A stretch of 64,000 nucleotides of DNA from CAISCU01 sp943361925. GTDB taxonomy: Bacteria > Bacteroidota > Bacteroidia > UKL13-3. The stretch's first letter is position 1. Every line of letters begins with the position of its first letter. Position numbers and translations under genes: made by a program. The stretch covers positions 1 through 64,000 of the forward strand of contig CALRIT020000021.1 of NCBI GenBank assembly GCA_943361925.1, in the 5' to 3' direction. The notes beneath the pieces were generated by a model that searched no databases, was not told the DNA's origin, and saw nothing but the letters and a program-made list of their open reading frames with translations. Below, piece by piece: positions 17,018-25,262 of this stretch.

Positions 17018-19267
17018 ATGAAATTCAGATTATTGTGTTTATTTCTGTTTGTTTGCTTTGGAAGTCTTCAGGCTTCTGAAATAGAAGGATTTGTGAAATC
17101 AGACAATGAGACACTTCCTTTTGCAGTAGTTTTTGTTCAGGAAACTAAATTTACAGTTCAAACAAATGAAAATGGATTTTATAAAATTGAAAACCTAAAA
17201 CCGGGTACCTATCACTTGCAGGTTTCTTATGTAGGTTATCAATCTAATATTCGAAAAGTTATTGTAAAAGAAAATCAAAAACTTAAACTCAATTTTAATT
17301 TACAGCCTCATGCATTTGGATTAGATGAAGTTGCAGTTACCGGAACAATGAAAGAGCAATCGCGTTCAGCTTCTCCTGTTCCAGTAGAAATTTTTTCTCA
17401 GAAGTTTTTTCAGAAAAGTGGAAGTACCAATTTGTTTGAAGGCTTACAAATGGTAAACGGTGTTTTGCCAACCATGAATTGTAATGTTTGTAATACAGGT
17501 GATATTCATATCAATGGTTTAGAAGGTCCATATACATTGGTTTTAATTGATGGAATGCCTATTGTTAGCGCATTATCTTCTGTTTATGGCTTAAGTGGAA
17601 TTCCAAATTCATTAATAGAAAGGGTAGAAGTAGTTAAAGGTCCTGCAGCTAGTTTATATGGAAGCGAAGCCGTTGGTGGATTGGTAAATGTAATTACTAA
17701 AAAACCTGAAAAAGCTCCTTTTATTTTTATTGATATGATGGCCAATTCTACTTTGGAAAAGAACCTAGATTTTTCAATAAAAAGTAAACATAAAAACGCT
17801 TATCAACTTACAGGAATTAACTTGTTTCATTTCTTAAATCGACTTGATATTAATGATGATGGATTTACTGATATTCCTACCCAGTTGAGGTTTTCTATTT
17901 TTAATAAATGGCAGTATGGAAAAAAGGATTTTGAAGGTTCAGTTGCTTCAAGATTTTTTACTGAAAAACGTTTTGGTGGTCAATTAAATTTTGATGACAA
18001 ATGGATGGGAACCGATAGTATTTATGGCGAAACTATTTATACAAATCGCTTTGAGTTAATTGGAAAACAAGCTTATAAAATAAAGAATCAAGGTTTTAAT
18101 TTACAGTATTCCTATAATTACCACGACCAATATTCTGCTTATGGAACAACCTGGTTTATTGCTCGTCAACACACAGGTTTTCTTCAAAATACATTCAATA
18201 AAAAACTAGGTTTAAGGCACGATTTATTAGGAGGAATGAGTTTAAGGTATACTTGGTATGATGACAATTCAATTGTAACATCAAGTTCTGATGGAAAGTT
18301 TAATCAGCCTATCAATACCTATTTGCCCGGAATTTTTGTACAAGATGAAATTTCAATTCATTCAAACCACACTTTGTTATTGGGATTGAGATATGATTAT
18401 TATAAAAACCATGGAAATATTTTTTCACCAAGAGTTAATTATAGATTCAAACCTAATCAAACAGAAACATGGAGATTAAGCATTGGAAACGGATTTAGAG
18501 TTGTGAACTTATTTACGGAAGACCATGCGGCTCTTACAGGTTCAAGAACAGTTATTATAAAGGAAGAATTAAAGCCCGAACAAAGTTGGAATGCCAATTT
18601 GAATTATAACAAATTTATCAATTTCAAAAAGGGCTTTTTAAGTATTGATGCAAGTATGTTTTATACTATTTTCAATAATAGAATTCAAGCCGATTATGAT
18701 ACCGACCCCAATGCAATTATCTATGCAAATTTAACTGAACATGCGGTTTCAAGAGGATTAACTTTAAACACAGAATTGAGTTTTACTTTTCCTGTTAAAC
18801 TCAATGCGGGAATAACATTGATGGAAGTTTATACGATGTTCCCAAAAACATCCGGTGGATTAGAAAAAAGACAGCAATTACATGCACCACCATTTTCTGG
18901 AACCTATCAACTTTCATACGAATGGAGAAACATGGATATGAGTTTTGATTTAAGCGGACAGGTATATAGTCCAATGCGTTTACCAATCCTACCCAACGAT
19001 TTCAGACCTGAATATTCACCTTGGTTTGGTTTGATGAATTTGCAAGTTTCTAAAAAATATAAAAAGGGAATTGAATCATATATTGGAGTAAAAAATCTAC
19101 TGAATTTCCTTCCTAAAAATCCGATAATGAGACCGTTTGACCCCTTTGATAAAACGGCAAACGATCCGATTAATAATCCAAATGCTTATACATTTGACCC
19201 TTCTTATAACTATGCACCCATGTTAGGAAGGAGAATTTATGCAGGAATTCGGGTGACAATCAGATAA
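17018..19267 (+). CDS. TonB-dependent outer-membrane receptor
   Basis: A 749-residue TonB-dependent receptor: signal peptide (1-20), carboxypeptidase-like regulatory domain (about 21-100), plug (about 105-235, with VLIDGMPIVSALSSVYGL and VEVVKGPAASLYGSEAVGGLVNVITK-type ending) and a 22-strand barrel ending in an aromatic-rich strand. The plug holds an unusual CNVC motif (Cys155 and Cys158) just before GDIHINGL, which could bind metal. A DtxR-like palindrome lies upstream. Together these suggest uptake of a metal or metal chelate; the substrate is not known. No partner lipoprotein is next to it, so it is not a SusC/SusD pair. Start taken as the ATG at 17018; a GTG at 17015 precedes it. Confidence 0.92.
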   Translation: MKFRLLCLFLFVCFGSLQASEIEGFVKSDNETLPFAVVFVQETKFTVQTNENGFYKIENLKPGTYHLQVSYVGYQSNIRKVIVKENQKLKLNFNLQPHAFGLDEVAVTGTMKEQSRSASPVPVEIFSQKFFQKSGSTNLFEGLQMVNGVLPTMNCNVCNTGDIHINGLEGPYTLVLIDGMPIVSALSSVYGLSGIPNSLIERVEVVKGPAASLYGSEAVGGLVNVITKKPEKAPFIFIDMMANSTLEKNLDFSIKSKHKNAYQLTGINLFHFLNRLDINDDGFTDIPTQLRFSIFNKWQYGKKDFEGSVASRFFTEKRFGGQLNFDDKWMGTDSIYGETIYTNRFELIGKQAYKIKNQGFNLQYSYNYHDQYSAYGTTWFIARQHTGFLQNTFNKKLGLRHDLLGGMSLRYTWYDDNSIVTSSSDGKFNQPINTYLPGIFVQDEISIHSNHTLLLGLRYDYYKNHGNIFSPRVNYRFKPNQTETWRLSIGNGFRVVNLFTEDHAALTGSRTVIIKEELKPEQSWNANLNYNKFINFKKGFLSIDASMFYTIFNNRIQADYDTDPNAIIYANLTEHAVSRGLTLNTELSFTFPVKLNAGITLMEVYTMFPKTSGGLEKRQQLHAPPFSGTYQLSYEWRNMDMSFDLSGQVYSPMRLPILPNDFRPEYSPWFGLMNLQVSKKYKKGIESYIGVKNLLNFLPKNPIMRPFDPFDKTANDPINNPNAYTFDPSYNYAPMLGRRIYAGIRVTIR

Positions 19268-19316
19268 ATTTACCTGCTTTAAGCTATTAAACTATACAGA
19301 ATTGTTTGAATTGGCT

Positions 19317-19324
19317 TAATTTTG
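19317..19324 (+). promoter_or_regulatory. -7 box of engB
   Basis: TAATTTTG is an exact TAnnTTTG box, with four bases between it and the ATG at 19329. This predicts a leaderless or nearly leaderless transcript. No good -33 TTTG is seen at the usual distance. Confidence 0.45.
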
Positions 19325-19328
19325 CAGT

Positions 19329-19955
19329 ATGGAAGTAAAATCTGCAGTTTTTAAAATGAGTGTTCCGGGTTTAAAGGAATGTCCAAAAGCCATTTTTCCG
19401 GAATATGCTTTTATTGGCAGAAGTAATGTAGGGAAATCATCGCTCATCAATATGTTGTGTAAGAAAAAGGAGTTGGCAAGAACTTCTTCTACACCGGGTA
19501 AAACTGTGAGCATGAATTACTTCATGATAAACGATAACTGGTATTTGGTTGATTTACCAGGATATGGTTTTGCAAAAAGAAGCAAGGAAAAACGTCATGA
19601 ATGGAGTAGTGCTTTATCGAACTACCTTCAAAAAAGAGAGCCACTGGCTTGTGTTTTTGTTTTGGTTGATTCAAGGGTCCCGCCACAAATGAATGATATT
19701 AGTTTCATCAACTTTTTAGGTCAAAATCAAATTCCGTTTTGTGTTGTTTTCACTAAACTCGATAAATTAAAATCGGTAGAAGCTGATGCAAATATTGAAG
19801 CATTTTGTGCTGAACTGGCGCTGGATTGGGAACAAATGCCACAAATGTTTAAAACATCAGCATTAGACCAAACAGGTAGAAAAGAGATTTTGAACTTTAT
19901 TGGTAAAATTAACGATGAATTCTGGAAAGCCAGAAAAAACGCCAAAATCATATAA
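19329..19955 (+). CDS. engB: Ribosome biogenesis GTP-binding protein EngB/YihA/YsxC
   Basis: An essential GTPase for large ribosomal subunit assembly. The 208-residue protein shows G1 GRSNVGKSSLINML (about 31-44), the conserved TSSTPGKT of G2, G3 DLPGYGFAK, G4 TKLDK (about 140) and G5 TSA. Length and motif order match EngB. The start ATG lies four bases after an exact -7 box. It is followed about 50 bases later by ubiE on the same strand. Confidence 0.96.
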   Translation: MEVKSAVFKMSVPGLKECPKAIFPEYAFIGRSNVGKSSLINMLCKKKELARTSSTPGKTVSMNYFMINDNWYLVDLPGYGFAKRSKEKRHEWSSALSNYLQKREPLACVFVLVDSRVPPQMNDISFINFLGQNQIPFCVVFTKLDKLKSVEADANIEAFCAELALDWEQMPQMFKTSALDQTGRKEILNFIGKINDEFWKARKNAKII

Positions 19956-20006
19956 TCGCATCTTATTAAGTACACATATATTCGCAGTCGGATTGACTGA
20001 ATAAAA

Positions 20007-20735
20007 ATGAAAGAAATTAAACCGGATCAAAGTTCATCGAGTTCAAAAAAAGAGCAGGTAGAAGCAATGTTCGACAGTATTGCTCCTAAATATGATTTTT
20101 TAAATAGGTTTTTATCATTGGGAATTGATAAAGGATGGAGAACAAAAGCCATGAAAGCTTTAAAACCCTATCAACCCAAATTAATTTTGGATGTAGCAAC
20201 CGGAACAGGAGATTTGGCTTTAGAAGCCGTGAAAGTTTTAAATCCGGATGAAATCATTGGACTCGATTTATCTGAACAAATGTTGCAGGTTGGAAGAGTT
20301 AAAATCAAAGATGCAGGATTGGGTTCCAAAATTTCGATGGTGAAAGGTGATAGTGAAAATTTACCTTTTGATAACAATAAGTTTGATGCAATAACTGTGG
20401 CTTTCGGCGTTAGGAACTTTCAAAACTTAGAAGCAGGATTGAAAGAAATGCATAGAGTACTAAAAACAGGAGGAAGAGTTGCTATACTGGAATTTTCTAA
20501 ACCAAGTGGATTTCCGTTTAAGCAAGTATTTCAGTTTTATTTTAAGAATATTTTACCTGTTTGGGGAAATATGTTATCGAAAAGCAGCAATGCTTATACC
20601 TACTTACCTGAATCGGTTCAACATTTTCCGGAAGGACAAGAATTTGCCTCAATTTTATTAGCTTGCGGATATAAAGATATTTCGGTACAACCTTTAACAT
20701 TTGGCACTTGCACACTTTATTTGGCAGGAAAGTAA
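20007..20735 (+). CDS. ubiE: Demethylmenaquinone methyltransferase
   Basis: Methylates demethylmenaquinone to menaquinone (MenG/UbiE). The 242-residue class I methyltransferase has DVATGTGDLALEAVKVL (SAM motif I), GLDLSEQML, DSENLPFDNNKFDAITVAFGVRN and EFSKP, all diagnostic of UbiE. It is the last step of menaquinone synthesis in respiring Bacteroidota. Its 3' end overlaps the start of porT, an arrangement known from many members of the phylum. Confidence 0.95.
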   Translation: MKEIKPDQSSSSSKKEQVEAMFDSIAPKYDFLNRFLSLGIDKGWRTKAMKALKPYQPKLILDVATGTGDLALEAVKVLNPDEIIGLDLSEQMLQVGRVKIKDAGLGSKISMVKGDSENLPFDNNKFDAITVAFGVRNFQNLEAGLKEMHRVLKTGGRVAILEFSKPSGFPFKQVFQFYFKNILPVWGNMLSKSSNAYTYLPESVQHFPEGQEFASILLACGYKDISVQPLTFGTCTLYLAGK

Positions 20736-21403
20736 TTTTTATTTTGCTTTTTCTAACAAAAGCAATTTTGTCGGCAGCCCAGCCAAACCTGGAGCAGTAC
20801 GATAACCGTGTGTTGCATTTTGGATTTACCTTAGCCACCAATATTGGAAGGGCGCATTTAAATGTGAAGACATTGGAATTACCTAATGATTCACTTCGCC
20901 AAATAACAGTTAAAAATTTTCCTGGTATAGGTTTAGGTGCTATAACAAATCTTCATTTAAACGACAATATGGATATTCGTTTAATGGCACCAGTTATTTC
21001 ATTTGTACAAAGAAACATGGTTTATAAGTTTGAAAATTCAATTGATGATGTAAAAATTGAATCGGCTTATTGTGATGCATCATTGTTATTTAAGTACAAA
21101 TCAGCAAGAAGAAAAAACACAAGATTGTATGTAATTGGTGGAGCTCGAATGAGTTATGATTTCGCCTCAACCATAAAGAAAAACAGAGGATTGCAAGATC
21201 CTGTTGTATCCTTAAATCCGATAACATATGGTTGGGAAGCAGGTGTAGGATTTGACTTTTATTTCGAATACTTCAAATTTTCCCCAGAATTAAAAGCCTG
21301 CCAAACCTTTGGCAACGCTATGCATAGAGATGGTTTTATCTTTACTAATTATATCCAAAGCATTTCGCCGCAATTGATACAATTATCATTGCATTTCGAG
21401 TAG
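20708..21403 (+). CDS. porT: Type IX secretion / gliding protein PorT (SprT)
   Basis: PorT is an outer-membrane-associated component needed for type IX secretion. This protein of about 231 residues has a signal peptide (GRKVIFILLFLTKAILSAAQ) and a beta-barrel-like remainder; FTLATNIGRAHL-type early strands, GARMSYD and YFEYFKFSPELK late strands fit PorT. Its position right after ubiE is the conserved context. No ATG is available near the signal peptide. The TTG at 20708 gives a proper charged n-region and a 28-base overlap with ubiE; a TTG at 20744 would leave an uncharged signal. The stop codon TAG lies inside a palindromic repeat that begins at 21400. Confidence 0.83.
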   Translation: MHTLFGRKVIFILLFLTKAILSAAQPNLEQYDNRVLHFGFTLATNIGRAHLNVKTLELPNDSLRQITVKNFPGIGLGAITNLHLNDNMDIRLMAPVISFVQRNMVYKFENSIDDVKIESAYCDASLLFKYKSARRKNTRLYVIGGARMSYDFASTIKKNRGLQDPVVSLNPITYGWEAGVGFDFYFEYFKFSPELKACQTFGNAMHRDGFIFTNYIQSISPQLIQLSLHFE

Positions 21404-21427
21404 GGATGGATTGCAATCCATCCCTAC
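21400..21427. repeat. 28-bp perfect palindrome, GTAGGGATGGA family
   Basis: Arms GTAGGGATGGATTG and its exact complement meet without a loop. The repeat supplies the porT stop codon (21401-21403). It belongs to the same family as the elements at 21436, 21469 and 23817. Confidence 0.9.
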
Positions 21428-21435
21428 ATAATATC

Positions 21436-21466
21436 TGGGATGGATTTTAATAGGGATGGACGGCCA
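21436..21466. repeat. Partial GTAGGGATGGA-family repeat
   Basis: Two GGGATGGA half-elements in direct order, the second followed by CGGCCAT. It looks like a degraded or recombined copy lying between the two complete palindromes. Confidence 0.65.
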
Positions 21467-21468
21467 TA

Positions 21469-21508
21469 TAATCTGTAGGGATGGACCGCAGTCCATCCCT
21501 ACAGATTA
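21469..21508. repeat. Long palindrome, GTAGGGATGGA family
   Basis: AATCTGTAGGGATGGAC and its complement flank a four-base centre (CGCA). It is the third element in a row downstream of porT and could form a very stable hairpin acting as a terminator or mRNA stabiliser. Confidence 0.88.
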
Positions 21509-21551
21509 TTTTTGATTGAATTTCTTTAAATTCGAAATATTAAACACTACA

Positions 21552-21782
21552 ATGATGGTAACGCTTGATGAAAGAAAAAAAATCGCAGAATGGGTTTTGA
21601 ATACCAACGATGAAGGCTTATTAGATAAAATCAAAGTGCTGGCTCTTTCAAATACAAATGAAGTCAATGATTTCATTAGCGAATATAATCGAGAAATAGA
21701 TGAGGCAGTTGAACGAGTGAGAAATGGGAAGTTTACAACACATGAAGACGTTGAATTAAAAGGGAATTTGCATTTTGTTTAG
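21552..21782 (+). CDS. Antitoxin-like small protein, no toxin partner
   Basis: A 76-residue acidic helical protein. Its ending, FISEYNREIDEAVERV-RNGKFTTHEDV, resembles the C-terminus of Bacteroidota antitoxins paired with RelE/ParE toxins, where such a tail wraps the toxin. No toxin gene follows: the next 400 bp hold no matching reading frame. It may be an orphan antitoxin or the remnant of a lost pair. Start taken as the ATG at 21552; a TTG at 21516 would extend it by 12 residues. The gene sits directly after three palindromic repeats, a region prone to rearrangement. Confidence 0.55.
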   Translation: MMVTLDERKKIAEWVLNTNDEGLLDKIKVLALSNTNEVNDFISEYNREIDEAVERVRNGKFTTHEDVELKGNLHFV

Positions 21783-22179
21783 GTGTAAAATCCTAGAAAT
21801 TAAAAGAGGAATTCATATTTCCCCGTTATAATTAGATTTTTTTCTTTATAATCAAAATTTCAAATTGCTTGGTTGATTTTCAATAATCAATATTCAAGTC
21901 CCAATTGTCCTTTGTGTCCCCTTGCTCAAACCAGGTAAAAACCAATTTTTAAAACACCAAACTAATTGCCAAATTTGAATAGGTAATTTAAAGTATTGAT
22001 TGTAATAGTTTGAACTGTTTATGGTAAATACTTGTCTTCTATTTGTATTCTAGAATCTGAAGCAATTTTTAACTAAAAACTATAGAATAAATAGATTTTA
22101 TTCCAAAGAGAGAATATAGCAGTGGATTGATTCTAAAATATTTAATGGTTTTCTAATTATTAAACTTAATATAACCCAA
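21783..22179. other. AT-rich intergenic region without recognisable gene
   Basis: About 400 bp downstream of the antitoxin-like gene. I looked for a toxin reading frame on both strands and saw none. Nothing else is recognisable. Confidence 0.5.
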
Positions 22180-23058
22180 ATGAAACCAACAATTTTCATT
22201 TTATTTCAACTTGTATTATTTGGTTTTAATAATGCTAAATCTTGGTCGATAGATTCAACTACTAATGATTCAATAATTTTTTCAAAAATTTATTCTATAG
22301 GACTGAATAAATTTATTGGAAAGAAGTTTTCATTGGTTTTACAAAATGATACTTTGATTAAATTTCAAGAATATAGCTATGATGGATCTTGTGATCCGGA
22401 TCTTAATAGAGTTGTGCTTTGGTATTCAGATAATGTTACATTAACTATTTATTTTAACCAAATAAACTACCAAAACTCAAAAGCCCCTCAAAAAGATTGG
22501 AATTTTGAACTGCTTAAAAATGAAGTCGTTTCAAGAATAAAACTTTCAAATGGTTTTTATAAAAAAGAAAAAATATTTTCCCAACTAGATACAGCTAAAA
22601 ATCTAAATGAGTTGAAGTCTTTTAGTTTAGTGATGGCCATAAATGAAGAGAAATCAATTAACCTTAAAAATTATTTTATTGATACAAATGTTGTTTATAT
22701 TAGTTCAATTATAATGTATGATTCATTGAAGGGTAAACCTGATACCATTTATTTTTACAATTTATATTTTGCAGATGGGAGTCTTTTTGTAAGCCATGGA
22801 TATTCAAAATTCCCCAATAAACGAGATTTAAATGATAGGATTTATGGTAATTTTGGAACCTATAAAATTAAAAGAAATAAAATTCAAAGGACATTTGTTC
22901 AAAGTTTTGATGGCGAAGAGGAGAAACTTGTAAATTTCGGGAGATTAGAACCTTGTAGAATTGTATATACGCATCGCAAACCAAAAGGATATTTAAGAAG
23001 GAAAATTCCTTTTGTGAAGGATGAGAAATTGATAAAGTATTTTATAATTAGGTATTAA
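22180..23058 (+). CDS. Secreted protein of unknown function
   Basis: A 292-residue protein with an N-terminal signal peptide (about 1-19, FILFQLVLFGFNNAKS). The rest is rich in Asn, Lys, Tyr and Phe with alternating polar and hydrophobic stretches, suggesting beta structure. It has no lipobox and no T9SS tail. I do not recognise the family. A second secreted unknown starts 20 bases further on, so the two probably share a transcript. The very AT-rich composition and the palindromes on both sides suggest a lineage-specific insertion. Confidence 0.7.
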   Translation: MKPTIFILFQLVLFGFNNAKSWSIDSTTNDSIIFSKIYSIGLNKFIGKKFSLVLQNDTLIKFQEYSYDGSCDPDLNRVVLWYSDNVTLTIYFNQINYQNSKAPQKDWNFELLKNEVVSRIKLSNGFYKKEKIFSQLDTAKNLNELKSFSLVMAINEEKSINLKNYFIDTNVVYISSIIMYDSLKGKPDTIYFYNLYFADGSLFVSHGYSKFPNKRDLNDRIYGNFGTYKIKRNKIQRTFVQSFDGEEEKLVNFGRLEPCRIVYTHRKPKGYLRRKIPFVKDEKLIKYFIIRY

Positions 23059-23078
23059 TTCAAAATGAATCTTTCATA

Positions 23079-23750
23079 ATGAGGAAAATTTTATTCTTTT
23101 TTAGCTATTTTGTTCCATTTATACTTTCAGCTCAAGTTCCTAAATTTAAGGTGCTTGAAAAGCTTGTTTTATCAGGGGATTTTATTGTTTTAATAGAATA
23201 CAATGACTCTATAATATGGGAGAATAATAAAATACTTTATGCTTTTTGTGTACCAAAAGATTCTCTTCAATTCAATTCTATTTCAATCAATAAGAATGCT
23301 GGTTTAAAGTTTTATGATGGTAAAATTGAAAACTTTATTCTACTAAATAAATTTGATTATTATGGATTATTCTATGATTATTTGTTTAAATATCCCAAAT
23401 ATGCATACCAGAAAAATAATCTCGATAGTGGTTTCAAAAAGGATATGTCAGAAACTTATTTATCGCTATTAAAAGATACATTTGATTTTTTTTCTGCACC
23501 ATTTTTGCCTAAAGTTAATAGCTATGGATTATATCTAAAATCAACCAAAATTACGATTGACGCTTATTTGGTCTCCTATGAAAATTTCAAACAATACAGG
23601 GATGATTTTCTTAGTACCACAAACGATATTCGAAACAGAAATTTAGTTGGTATAAGAGGAAGTTTTTTAGGTGCAAGCTTATTTAATATTCAGAGGGAAT
23701 CAAAAGAATACAAAGTTATTATTCCTTTAAAGGTTAGGAAAATAGATTGA
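23079..23750 (+). CDS. Secreted protein of unknown function
   Basis: A 223-residue protein with a signal peptide (about 1-18, cleaved after LSA-Q). The mature part is rich in Tyr, Phe, Asp and Lys and has no motif I recognise. It follows the other secreted unknown gene by 20 bases and is followed by a palindromic repeat at 23817. The pair may be functionally linked. No homologue is claimed. Confidence 0.7.
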   Translation: MRKILFFFSYFVPFILSAQVPKFKVLEKLVLSGDFIVLIEYNDSIIWENNKILYAFCVPKDSLQFNSISINKNAGLKFYDGKIENFILLNKFDYYGLFYDYLFKYPKYAYQKNNLDSGFKKDMSETYLSLLKDTFDFFSAPFLPKVNSYGLYLKSTKITIDAYLVSYENFKQYRDDFLSTTNDIRNRNLVGIRGSFLGASLFNIQRESKEYKVIIPLKVRKID

Positions 23751-23816
23751 TTCTTCTCCTTCATGTTTTCTTTGGAAAATAGGTAGTTCAAATCAAAAAA
23801 AAATAAATAGATAAAA

Positions 23817-23844
23817 GTAGAGATGGACGGCCGTCCATCTCTAC
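23817..23844. repeat. 28-bp perfect palindrome, GTAGAGATGGAC variant
   Basis: GTAGAGATGGACGG followed at once by its exact complement. It is a variant of the family at 21400 and 21469, with compensating changes in both arms (GGGATGG to AGATGG and CCATCCC to CCATCT). Compensated changes mean that the hairpin itself is under selection or that the element is a mobile palindrome. Confidence 0.9.
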
Positions 23845-23916
23845 AGATTAATTCCCACATCCCCCCTTCAAACTATTTTACCCAATTTTTGTTCTTCATT
23901 TTTACCTTATTCACCT

Positions 23917-24420
23917 ATGGAAAACGTTAAAGTTCAAATAATAGAAAGCATCATTATTTTGCTTGTTTATATTTCCTTGTATTTTGTTATAAAAACGATT
24001 GTCAATAATTTTCTCAAAAAAACATCACTTGAAAAAGGTAGACGTAAAATGGCCATTAGAACGGCACAGTTATTTACTACCATTGGTGCCATAATTTTAC
24101 TTACAGGTGTTTGGGGTTTCAAACAAAATGAAATTTTAGTTTTTGCAAGTACAGTTTTAACTGCTTTGGGAATTGCCTTTTTTGCTCAATGGTCTTTGTT
24201 GTCAAACATTACTTCTAGCATCATTTTGTTTTTTAATCATCCTTTAAAAATAGGTCATATTTTAAAAGTGCTAGATAAAGATTGCCCTTTCGAAGGCGAA
24301 ATCACACATCTTACTTATTTTTTCGTTCACATTAAAACCAAAAACGGCGAAATCATTACCATTCCCAATTCATTGGTTCTTCAAAAGTCAATTTCTATTA
24401 TAGAAAAAAATAATGAATAG
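23917..24420 (+). CDS. Small MscS-family mechanosensitive channel protein
   Basis: A 167-residue MscS-type protein with three membrane segments (about 8-27, 48-65 and 70-88). The last contains the pore-helix pattern ALGIAFFAQWSLLSNITSSIILFF. A short beta domain follows (LKIGHILKVL, then GEITHLTYFFVHIKTKNGEIITIPNS). The large C-terminal vestibule of E. coli MscS is absent, so this is a minimal member. Such channels release solutes on hypo-osmotic shock. It overlaps the next gene by eight bases. Confidence 0.87.
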   Translation: MENVKVQIIESIIILLVYISLYFVIKTIVNNFLKKTSLEKGRRKMAIRTAQLFTTIGAIILLTGVWGFKQNEILVFASTVLTALGIAFFAQWSLLSNITSSIILFFNHPLKIGHILKVLDKDCPFEGEITHLTYFFVHIKTKNGEIITIPNSLVLQKSISIIEKNNE

Positions 24421-25084
24421 GGTTTTAAATTCAGTATTGGTTTTACTATTTCTAAACATTAGTCAATTTGTTTTTGCTTTTGATTTAGGTACTTGGAACA
24501 TCATCAACTTAAAGTATAAGCATACTAAAAAATTAAGTTTATTTGGAGAAGCTCAATTAAGGTCCTTAAAAATGTATGACCAATTTCACTATTACGAATA
24601 CAAAGGCGGAGTTAATTATAAATTTAAGGATAATGTAGTTTTTACTTTGGCAATGGGTTCTTATCAAACCTATAAAGAAGGTGGAAATTTTGAATTACCT
24701 AAAAACAACAATGAAATAAGAATCTGGCCTCAAGTAACACTTTATCAGAATATTGGGAGCTTAAGGGTGGAACAAAGATACCGTTCAGAATCTAGGTTTA
24801 CCACAAAAGGTTACCGAAACAGATTCCGTTATAGATGTGGATTGTCATACCCATTTGGAAAAGACCTCAATGGTTTTAAACCTTATCAAGTTGGTATAAG
24901 TAATGAGTTGTTTTTTACTGATACTGAACCCTATTTTGAAAGGAATAGAATACTCTTGTCGTTTCAAATAAAGCCTTCTAAAGCTACATCAATTCAAATT
25001 GGTTATTTACATCAATTCGACTATAAAATAAATGATGAAACAGGTAGAGATTTTCTTCAAATTGGTTATTTTATTGAGCTTTAA
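24413..25084 (+). CDS. DUF2490 domain exported protein
   Basis: A 223-residue protein with a signal peptide (about 1-22) and a DUF2490-type barrel: DLGTWNIINLKYKHTKKLSLF at the start, then RVEQRYRSESRF, NRFRYRCGLSYPF and a C-terminal strand ending FLQIGYFIEL. DUF2490 proteins are predicted outer-membrane barrels of unknown role. It is translationally coupled to the MscS-like gene. Confidence 0.83.
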   Translation: MNRVLNSVLVLLFLNISQFVFAFDLGTWNIINLKYKHTKKLSLFGEAQLRSLKMYDQFHYYEYKGGVNYKFKDNVVFTLAMGSYQTYKEGGNFELPKNNNEIRIWPQVTLYQNIGSLRVEQRYRSESRFTTKGYRNRFRYRCGLSYPFGKDLNGFKPYQVGISNELFFTDTEPYFERNRILLSFQIKPSKATSIQIGYLHQFDYKINDETGRDFLQIGYFIEL

Positions 25085-25262
25085 AAAGATTTATAAATTT
25101 ATTGAAGTTTTTTAAATCCATCTCATTTACTAGCGCAAATAACTATGCATAATTTTGGATTTTCATCAGCCTTTAATCTCAGTTTAATTTGTTTACAATT
25201 GCTTAATTTTAGCGCATTATTGTTGTGTGAATGTTAATTAATTTATTTAAGCACATTTAATC

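Noticed and set aside
21400..21510. CRISPR-like array in the clustered palindromes
   Set aside because: Units are unequal palindromes without regular spacers, and there are no cas genes.
21783..21840. Short frame after the antitoxin-like gene as a toxin
   Set aside because: It stops after about 17 codons and shows no RelE or ParE pattern.
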